From contig PKYM01000333.1 in assembly GCA_003132645.1 (NCBI GenBank), positions 1 to 6,958 on the forward strand: DNA of 6,958 nt, written 5' to 3'. The DNA is from Actinomycetota bacterium (GTDB lineage: Bacteria; Actinomycetota; Thermoleophilia; UBA2241). A program made the translations under genes and the position numbers. A model generated the notes under the pieces. It was not told the origin of the DNA. It did no database searches and was given only the letters and a program-made list of their open reading frames with translations. Of this stretch, positions 1 through 4,501 are shown piece by piece (within the stretch, counting starts at the first letter, position 1; each line of letters begins with the position of its first letter).

Positions 1-2
1 AG

Positions 3-62
3 CGCCGCCGCGACCATCTGCTCGGTTGGGTCGTCGAGCTGCAGGCGCGCAGGGCCGGTTGA
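3..62 (+). CDS. Possible C-terminal tail of an upstream gene (partial)
   Basis: The third plus-strand frame is open from the window edge to a TGA at 60-62. It gives a 19-residue basic, amphipathic tail, RRRDHLLGWVVELQARRAG, of the kind that often ends a helical protein. Support is weak because the other two plus-strand frames are also open here, as expected at this GC content, and no domain can be recognised in 19 residues. An alternative is a minus-strand gene starting at the ATG complementary to 15-17 and running off the edge, but it has no good ribosome binding site. Confidence 0.22.
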   Translation, partial: RRRDHLLGWVVELQARRAG

Positions 63-88
63 GCTTGCCCGGCCGCTCGAAGTATGGT
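59..88 (+). promoter_or_regulatory. Candidate promoter for the wall-hydrolase gene
   Basis: TTGAGC (59-64) and TATGGT (83-88) are separated by 18 nt and resemble a weak sigma-70-type -35/-10 pair. A second -10 candidate, TACTAT, lies at 90-95. Initiation near 95-102 would give a leader of about 170 nt before the GTG start at 268. This rests on consensus resemblance only. Confidence 0.3.
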
Positions 89-109
89 CTACTATCGCGC
101 AGCAACAGA

Positions 110-121
110 CAAAGCGCTTTG
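110..121. promoter_or_regulatory. 12-bp palindrome CAAAGCGCTTTG, LacI-family-like operator candidate
   Basis: The site is a perfect 12-bp palindrome just downstream of the candidate promoter. Its AAAGCGCTTT centre has the form of LacI/GalR/CcpA-family operators, which share a central CG and A/T-rich flanks. The position would suit repression of the downstream wall-hydrolase gene. No LacI-type regulator is encoded in this window, so the assignment is inferred from shape alone. Confidence 0.35.
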
Positions 122-152
122 CCCCCTCCGACACCCCCTTTCTCCCCTCGTG

Positions 153-171
153 GCACACGTGTGACGTGTGC
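153..171. repeat. 8-bp inverted repeat GCACACGT/ACGTGTGC
   Basis: Arms 153-160 and 164-171 are perfectly complementary around a 3-nt centre. The left side overlaps a second perfect palindrome, CACACGTGTG (154-163). It could be a leader hairpin or a dimeric regulator site. It lies in the roughly 200-nt region between the candidate promoter and the wall-hydrolase start, where no gene is seen. Confidence 0.45.
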
Positions 172-267
172 GGGGTAGCTGCGGGCCAGAGAGGGACTTG
201 AAGCGCGGCCAGGTCCGCGGCACAGGTCAGACCGCTGCCGCCGGACACCCGTCGTCGAAGGGACCAC

Positions 268-1032
268 GTGACCGGATGGAAGAAAACAACTAGCCTTATC
301 CTGATAAGCATCACCGCCCTGTCGATCCCCTCAGTCTTCCTTCTCAGCACTCCCAGCACCGCTCGCGCCACGAGCCTCTCCCATCGCCTCACCCTCACCC
401 GCCATCGGCTGCGCCATGCCCGCGCCAAGCTGAGCGCCGATCGCCTGGCCTACGCCACGGCGCTCGCCGCCACTGCCGGCGCCACGACGTCCGCGGCGGA
501 CGCGACACCGGCTCCGGTGCCGAGCGCGATGTCAGACCCGACCGCGGCGGCGACTCCGACAGCGGCGTCGTCCGACCCCAACGCGACACCGACTCCGACG
601 ACGACGCCGGCACCGGCCGCGAGCCCGGCTCCTTCCCTTCATCAGCTTCGGGTCGCCATGCTCGCAGACGGGCGCCGCGTGCGCGCCTTGCACAGACTGG
701 CTGTCCGCCTGCGGCAGGCGATCGCGCTGAAGGCCGCCGCGGCGCGCGGCGACTGGATGCCGATCGTGCGCGACGCGGCCCACCACAGTCACATCAGCGC
801 GACCGGCTTGCGGCGCATGATGTCGCTCGAGTCGGGCGGCCGCGTGCACGCCGACAACGGCAGCTTTCACGGCCTCTATCAGTACTGCTGGTCGACGTGG
901 CGGGCCGCCTGGAACCCCTGGCGCCACTCCTCGCTCTACGACGGCGCGGCGCAGATCCGCGCCACCGCGGTGGCTATTCACCGCGGCTGGGGCGCGCAGA
1001 TGTGGCCCAACACCTATCCGCGGGCGTTCTGA
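268..1032 (+). CDS. Secreted lytic-transglycosylase-like protein
   Basis: The 254-residue protein starts at GTG 268, preceded by a GAAGGGA Shine-Dalgarno at 257-263. The N-terminus is a signal peptide: KK at 5-6, a hydrophobic core at about 8-27, and an Ala-Arg-Ala motif at 32-34 before the likely cleavage site. A basic, Arg/His-rich helical stretch (39-65) follows, then a Pro/Thr/Ala linker (about 75-123) typical of exported wall-associated proteins, then a second basic helix (124-160). The C-terminal domain (about 163-254) resembles the soluble-lytic-transglycosylase fold: ESGG at 188-191 with Glu188 as candidate catalytic acid, then HGLYQY (201-206) and STW (209-211). It probably cleaves the glycan strand of peptidoglycan outside the membrane. 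It is shorter than full SLT proteins and has no visible LysM or SH3 domain. Assignment to the fold is fairly secure; activity is inferred. Confidence 0.85.
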   Translation: MTGWKKTTSLILISITALSIPSVFLLSTPSTARATSLSHRLTLTRHRLRHARAKLSADRLAYATALAATAGATTSAADATPAPVPSAMSDPTAAATPTAASSDPNATPTPTTTPAPAASPAPSLHQLRVAMLADGRRVRALHRLAVRLRQAIALKAAAARGDWMPIVRDAAHHSHISATGLRRMMSLESGGRVHADNGSFHGLYQYCWSTWRAAWNPWRHSSLYDGAAQIRATAVAIHRGWGAQMWPNTYPRAF

Positions 1033-1088
1033 CCGGGGAGCTCTGACGCACGAGTCCCGACGGGCGCTTTCTGACCGGCGACCTCTGA
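1021..1088 (+). repeat. Imperfect direct repeat, 40-bp period, spanning the stop codon
   Basis: Copy 1 (1021-1046) includes the last codons and the TGA of the wall-hydrolase gene. Copy 2 (1061-1088) lies downstream and repeats the pattern with a 2-nt insertion and two G-to-C changes. Both contain CGGGCG, then TTCTGACCGG, then CTCTGA. This looks like a decayed local duplication of the gene end. Confidence 0.6.
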
Positions 1089-1109
1089 AGTTCCCTGAAT
1101 GCCGAGCGA

Positions 1110-1157
1110 ATGGGGCGGCGGCGGGGTGCTCACCTGAGCACCCCGCCGCCGCCCCAT
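1110..1157. terminator. Perfect 23-bp hairpin between convergent genes, probable bidirectional terminator
   Basis: Arms 1110-1132 and 1135-1157 are fully complementary and very GC-rich. The formal gap is 2 nt, so the outer pairs close around a loop of about 6-8 nt. The hairpin lies 77 nt after the plus-strand wall-hydrolase stop and 68 nt beyond the minus-strand reductase stop, which suits shared termination. There is no T-tract on either strand. It is either a GC-hairpin terminator of the kind often seen in actinobacteria or a barrier to read-through from both sides. Confidence 0.65.
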
Positions 1158-1191
1158 CGTCTTAGCCGCCGCGCCGTCTTAGCCGGCGCGC
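1158..1191. repeat. Two tandem 17-bp units
   Basis: Copies at 1158-1174 and 1175-1191 begin CGTCTTAGCCG and differ at a single base. They start immediately after the convergent hairpin. No function is evident. Confidence 0.6.
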
Positions 1192-1225
1192 CGCCCCCGT
1201 CGCTTTGGCCGGCGTCGACTTCCTT

Positions 1226-2221
1226 TCAGCTCATGCTGAGCAGGTAGCGCTCGGCCGATGACGCGGCGGTCGAGCCTTCGGCCACGGCGGTGGCGATCAT
1301 CTTGACCTTGCCCGGGTAGTCGGCGTAGTCGCCGGCCGCGAACAGGCCTTTCGTGGATGCCGCCATAGCCGACGTGACGGGCAGCCGCGAGTCGTCGAGG
1401 CCGAGCTCCCAGCCTTTGATGCCGCTCAGTTCGGGCACCTGGCCGATGCTTACCATGAGCAGGTCGGCCGGGCACTCGACCGTGCTGCCGTCGGTCCGCG
1501 CGATGATCACGCGCTCGAGGTGGTCGTGGGCCACGAGCCCGACGATCTCGCCGTTCGTGACTAGTTTGATGTCCGCCTCAGCGAGGCGCTGCTGCGAGAA
1601 GGCGTAGGCGCTGAACGCCTCGCGGCGATGGACGATCGTCACATCGGCCACAGTGCGCAGCGAGAGTGCCGTGTCCAAGGCCGAGTCGCCGCCGCCGACG
1701 ACCACCACGTGTTGCGCGTGGACCTCGTCGATGGGCGGCAGCCGGTAGGTGAGCCCCTTGCCCTCGAAGCGCGCCTCGTCGGCCAGCCCGAGGCGGCGCG
1801 GCGTGAAACGGCCCAGGCCGAGAGCGAGGATCAGGGCTCGGGCGCGGACCTCACGGCCGGCGCTTGGGTCGCCTTTGCTCGCGCCATTACCGCCCGGACG
1901 ACCGCTGCTGCGGCTGTCATCGGCCGCGCGGATGACGAAGTCGTCGCCGTCGCGGCTGACGTGCTCGATCGGCTGCCACTCGAACAGGCCGGCGCCGAAA
2001 CACTCGGCCTGGTCGGCGAGCCGCAGGGCGATGTCGCGCGAATCGATCGTGGCGTAGGCCGGGAAGTTGGTCACAGGCTTGGTGGGGTAGAGGTTGATCA
2101 GCTGGCCGCCGAAGGCCTCTGCCTCGAAGATCGCGGTCGAGAGCCCGCGCATGCCGCCGTACATGGCGGCCGCCAGTCCGGCGGGCCCACCACCGATCAC
2201 CGCGAGGTCATAGCTCGCCAT
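1226..2221 (-). CDS. Ferredoxin/flavodoxin-NADP reductase, thioredoxin-reductase-like type
   Basis: This 331-residue flavoprotein has the two-dinucleotide-domain fold of thioredoxin reductase. The FAD-binding motif GGGPAG is at 10-15, the NADPH motif GGGDSA at 176-181 followed by HRR at 198-200 for the NADPH 2'-phosphate, and the second FAD motif FAAGD at 294-298. The redox CxxC expected just before the NADPH motif is replaced by TYRLPPID (158-165), so it cannot be a classical thioredoxin reductase. The motif order and the tail around GKVKMIA (304-310) match type-2 ferredoxin-NADP reductases such as Bacillus YumC. The likely role is NADPH-ferredoxin or NADPH-flavodoxin electron exchange in the cytosol. 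Residues about 101-123 form a Ser/Gly-rich insertion absent from typical members. The ATG start is set by AGGAGG six bases upstream. The gene stands alone. Confidence 0.87.
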   Translation of the reverse strand: MASYDLAVIGGGPAGLAAAMYGGMRGLSTAIFEAEAFGGQLINLYPTKPVTNFPAYATIDSRDIALRLADQAECFGAGLFEWQPIEHVSRDGDDFVIRAADDSRSSGRPGGNGASKGDPSAGREVRARALILALGLGRFTPRRLGLADEARFEGKGLTYRLPPIDEVHAQHVVVVGGGDSALDTALSLRTVADVTIVHRREAFSAYAFSQQRLAEADIKLVTNGEIVGLVAHDHLERVIIARTDGSTVECPADLLMVSIGQVPELSGIKGWELGLDDSRLPVTSAMAASTKGLFAAGDYADYPGKVKMIATAVAEGSTAASSAERYLLSMS

Positions 2222-2224
2222 CGT

Positions 2225-2238
2225 AACCCTCCTGGGTT
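2225..2238 (-). promoter_or_regulatory. Shine-Dalgarno in a small hairpin before the reductase
   Basis: On the mRNA, AACCC and GGGTT form a 5-bp stem whose tetraloop is AGGA, the centre of the Shine-Dalgarno sequence, ending 3 nt before the ATG. The strong AGGAGG match supports the start at 2221. The hairpin could modulate access but may be coincidental. Confidence 0.4.
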
Positions 2239-2257
2239 CTCAGGTTGGCTCCGGGAA

Positions 2258-2289
2258 TCTCAAGGTAAAGCGACTCTCAAGGTAAAGCG
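2258..2289. repeat. Perfect 15-bp direct repeat upstream of the reductase gene
   Basis: TCTCAAGGTAAAGCG occurs at 2258-2272 and again at 2275-2289, a 17-bp period. It sits 37-68 bp upstream of the reductase start, where promoter and operator elements are expected. No convincing -35/-10 pair could be placed here on the minus strand. The copies may be binding sites for a regulator that recognises direct repeats, or a recent short tandem duplication. Confidence 0.55.
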
Positions 2290-2317
2290 GAGTGAATCAG
2301 TCCCAGTATTCCCGGCG

Positions 2318-2348
2318 GGGCGGCTTGCAAGCAGGGCGGCTCGCAAGC
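2318..2348. repeat. Tandem 15-bp imperfect repeat with GCTTGCAAGC palindrome
   Basis: GGGCGGCTTGCAAGC (2318-2332) recurs at 2334-2348 with one substitution (CTTG to CTCG). The first copy contains the perfect palindrome GCTTGCAAGC (2323-2332). It lies in the 304-nt gap between the reductase start and the tRNA. Nothing else recognisable is present there apart from the promoter and hairpin described separately. Confidence 0.45.
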
Positions 2349-2418
2349 GGGGCGGGGGAGAGGCGGCGAGGACGCCGACGTGGTGCCGAGCGTATCGTGT
2401 CGCGACGACGAGCGGCGC

Positions 2419-2446
2419 GTGAGCGAAGCGGCGAAGCCGCTATAAT
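2419..2446 (+). promoter_or_regulatory. Promoter for tRNA-Leu
   Basis: A perfect -10 hexamer TATAAT lies at 2441-2446, conspicuous in this GC-rich stretch. The -35 is weak: GTGAGC at 2419-2424 with a 16-nt spacer. Initiation near 2453 would give a pre-tRNA 5' leader of about 73 nt, and the tRNA is the only downstream gene on this strand. Confidence 0.6.
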
Positions 2447-2487
2447 GACTCGCTGCCCGCCGTCGCTAGGCCGCGGGCAGCGGGTCA
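2446..2487 (+). other. 15-bp hairpin in the tRNA leader region
   Basis: Arms 2446-2460 and 2473-2487 pair through 15 positions with one G-U, around a 12-nt loop. The hairpin begins at the last base of the TATAAT box, so transcription may start inside its left arm. It could be a structured pre-tRNA leader, a leftover terminator without a T-tract, or a regulatory element. Confidence 0.45.
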
Positions 2488-2525
2488 CGCGGGGGCTGCT
2501 CGCCCAGAGCGCCTCGCGAACAGAT

Positions 2526-2614
2526 GCCGGAGTGGCGGAACTGGCAGACGCGCCGGACTCAAAATCCGGTCCCGTTCACGCGGGGTGGGGGTTCAATTCC
2601 CCCCTCCGGCACCA
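2526..2614 (+). tRNA. tRNA-Leu, anticodon CAA
   Basis: The gene folds as a class II tRNA. The acceptor stem GCCGGAG (2526-2532) pairs with CTCCGGC (2604-2610), followed by A73 and an encoded CCA (2612-2614). The anticodon stem CCGGA/TCCGG (2553-2557, 2565-2569) encloses the loop CTCAAAA with anticodon CAA at 2560-2562, which reads UUG. The long variable arm has a 4-bp stem (CCCG/CGGG), and the T arm is GGGGG-TTCAATT-CCCCC (2587-2603). All stems are intact, so it should be functional. Its 3' end faces the recombinase gene, so it is the likely integration target. Confidence 0.97.
2587..2614 (+). other. Putative attachment-site core in the tRNA 3' end
   Basis: Tyrosine recombinases of integrated elements usually recombine within the T arm and 3' end of a tRNA gene and restore it. 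Here the recombinase gene ends 97 bp beyond the tRNA CCA and the tRNA is complete, as expected of an att end. No second copy of this segment was found in the window, so the core boundaries cannot be set. Confidence 0.4.
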
Positions 2615-2683
2615 CAAAAGACCTGCTCAGGGCAATTGCGGGCCGGGTCGCCAGCGGACCGGATTCTCAGCTCTGCGCGCTTG

Positions 2684-2703
2684 CTGCCAACATCTGCCAA
2701 CAT
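2684..2703. repeat. Tandem CTGCCAACAT repeat, candidate recombinase arm site
   Basis: CTGCCAACAT occurs twice head-to-tail (2684-2693 and 2694-2703) between the tRNA and the recombinase stop. Short direct repeats beside the crossover core are typical arm-type sites for the N-terminal domain of phage-type integrases. Location and pattern support this role; binding is inferred. Confidence 0.5.
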
Positions 2704-2711
2704 GGTTCGCC

Positions 2712-4035
2712 TTAGAACCCCTCCGGTACGACTAGGCTGGCCACCGAGAGAGCGGCTTCTTCGTCGTGCCGCGGCGTCACGTGCGCATAGAAGCTCAAAG
2801 TGATCGAGATGTTCGCGTGCCCGAGGCGCCGCGACACCATACTGACCGGCAGCCTCTGTTCGACCAAGGCGATCGTTGCGTAGGTGTGCCTCAAGCCGTG
2901 AAGCGAGATCTTCGGCAGGGCTGGCCCTGGCCGATGCCACGGCGAACATTCGCGACACCCTGGTCGGGCTGAGCGGCTCGCCTGCCGTGGTCGTGAACAC
3001 GTAGTCGTTTATCTGCCACTTCGGTCCGGCCGCCAGACGCTCGCGCTTCTGCTCGGCGCGGTGCTGCCGCAAGGCGGCAACGGTGGCAGGGTCGAGTGAG
3101 AGTGTCCGCCGACCGCTCTTGGTCTTCGGCGAGCTGTTGATGACGTGGCGCCCGATCGGCACGCGGGTCTGCTGGATGGTGATGCGGGCGCTGTCGAGAT
3201 CGACGTCCGCCCACGGCAGGCCGAGCAACTCGCCGCGCCGCGCGCCTGTTGTGGCATAGAGCAGCCACAGAGCCCGCAGACGGTCCTCGCGGATTGTGTC
3301 GAGAAACTGTCGCAGCTGTTTCGAGTCCCAAGCCTGCAGGGTCTTCTCTGCGTCGCTTGGCTGTGGCAATTCGATGTCAGTGGCGGGGTTGCGCGGGATG
3401 CGATGCGACCGCACTGCGTCTCGCAGAGCCCTGTGCAGCGTGGCGTGAATGCGCCGGACCGTCGACGGTGAGAGTGGCTTGACCTCGGGCTCCGTCTTGC
3501 GCTGATGGATGGTCGACCGGACAATGCGCCCCTCGGCGAGCATGACGCCATACGCCTTGGAGATTCGCTCCCTGGTGAGCTTCTGCAACGGTACGGATCC
3601 GAGCTGCGGGCACAAGTGGTTGACCACATGCGACTCGTAGCTCGCGAGCGTCGTCGGCCGGATCCTGCTGGACGTCAGCGACGGCAGCCACTCGTCGCGC
3701 AAAAACTCGCCGACCGTAACGTTATTGGGTGGAACGTAAGAGCCCACTCGCATGTCGTTCAGCATCGCGTTGCGTGCTTCCGTCGCCTGTTTCCGGGTTT
3801 CGAATGAGCCGGTTGTCTGCTGCCGCCGCTCGCGAGTATCACGCAGCGGACGAGCGCCGCACTTCGGACAGATCTCGAGACGTCGCCGCTCGAGCCAGAA
3901 GCGTTGGTTGCAGATGGGGCAGCGTTGGGCTGGTTGCACGCCGTGGTCGATGGTGAAGGACCAGCGGCCGCCCGGAGTACGCCTGCGAACACCTCCTTTC
4001 ATCTTTCCGTGGGTTTCAGTCGTGGTCATGCACAT
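2712..4035 (-). pseudogene. Tyrosine recombinase (integrase) with one-base frameshift and N-terminal zinc-ribbon-like motif
   Basis: This is a phage/ICE-type integrase that would recombine DNA at the neighbouring tRNA. Read through the shift it gives about 440 residues: CPIC (39-42) and CPKC (56-59) in the N-terminal region, a SAM-like core-binding domain (about 107-215), and a catalytic domain with Arg266 in TGARRGE and Lys306 in TKSGRR. The first frame stays open after about 2930, but its tail is unrelated and antisense to the tRNA, stopping at 2593. The remaining catalytic residues are in the next frame: HGLRHTYAT, RRLGH and the tyrosine of SFYAH, ending at TAA 2712-2714. One extra base near 2925-2940, perhaps in the GGG run, explains the break, and the 1324-nt span is 3n+1. 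The unshifted product would lack the nucleophile. No Shine-Dalgarno precedes ATG 4035 or 4029, but an overlapping upstream ORF may couple translation. Sequencing error or programmed frameshifting cannot be excluded. Confidence 0.87.
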
Positions 4036-4132
4036 GCTCGGACTGGCGTGGGCAGACGGTGGGCGACGTGCGGGCCGTGGAGCGTGACCTGCTGTTGTGG
4101 TGACCGCAGGTCGAGGGAGCCGCGACCGTCAT
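4016..4132 (-). CDS. Small 38-residue Cys/His-containing ORF overlapping the integrase start
   Basis: This short ORF starts at ATG 4130-4132 with an AGGAGGAG Shine-Dalgarno six bases upstream, among the best in the window. It ends at a TGA (4016-4018) 9-15 bases inside the integrase reading frame, so the two genes overlap by about 20 nt. The peptide has Cys9, His11, His12 and Cys27 and ends HVHDHD, which could hold a metal. I recognise no family, and it lacks the helix-turn-helix of Xis or AlpA excisionases. The integrase has no ribosome binding site of its own, so this ORF is likely a leader for translational coupling, whether or not the peptide has a function. The same frame opens further upstream to an ATG at 4231, but the Shine-Dalgarno favours the short form. 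Confidence 0.5.
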   Translation of the reverse strand: MTVAAPSTCGHHNSRSRSTARTSPTVCPRQSEHVHDHD

Positions 4133-4501
4133 GCAGTTCTCCTCCTGATCATCGGTGGGGACCGTCAGTGGGCCACCACTCTTATTGTGTGAGGCGTGAG
4201 CCTCGGGGCTCCGACTCAGCGGCGACACCAACGCGATGGTTCGGGCCAGTCATCGGGTCCGACACCCGGCCGTGCGTGCGGCCCGCGGCACGACCGGCAA
4301 TCAGCCATCATCCGCGAGGCCACCTCGTCTAACGGCGGTCTTCTGCACCGAGAAGCGGCTCTCGCGCCTGGTCATCGCTCGGGACGGGCTCCGCGCCGGA
4401 CCTGTGAGATGGAGGTCCGGCGCGGAGTCCTGGAGGCTACTATCCGGTGACCGACGCCGCTGAGATGGCACAAGCAGCGACGCCCGCCTGGTCGTGCTGG
4501 G
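4133..4501. other. Intergenic region without a recognisable gene
   Basis: About 370 nt separate the small ORF start from the transporter stop. The open frames here do not look like proteins and have no good ribosome binding sites. The stretch should hold the promoter of the integrase operon: an AT-richer patch at 4179-4190 reads CACAATAAGAG on the minus strand and offers a weak -10. It also holds the hairpin at 4386-4430. No copy of the tRNA 3' end was found, so an element boundary cannot be placed here. Confidence 0.5.
4386..4430. terminator. Hairpin downstream of the transporter, probable terminator
   Basis: Arms 4389-4403 and 4413-4427 are perfectly complementary (15 bp) around the 9-nt loop GTGAGATGG. 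Three more pairs, one a G-U, extend the stem to 4386/4430. It begins about 72 nt beyond the minus-strand transporter stop. As with the hairpin at 1110-1157, no T-tract follows on either strand. Confidence 0.55.

Noticed and set aside
1628..2422. Plus-strand open frame opposite the reductase
   Set aside because: No domain or ribosome site is seen. It is antisense to a gene with unambiguous FAD and NADPH motifs.
2593..2711. Continuation of the first integrase frame to a stop at 2593
   Set aside because: The tail has no recombinase motifs, is Arg-rich as expected of an off-frame reading, and runs antisense across the tRNA, while the adjacent frame carries the conserved C-terminal motifs.
4196..4463. 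Plus-strand open frames in the intergenic region
   Set aside because: They are short, Arg-rich, without Shine-Dalgarno or recognisable motifs, and one crosses the hairpin at 4386-4430.
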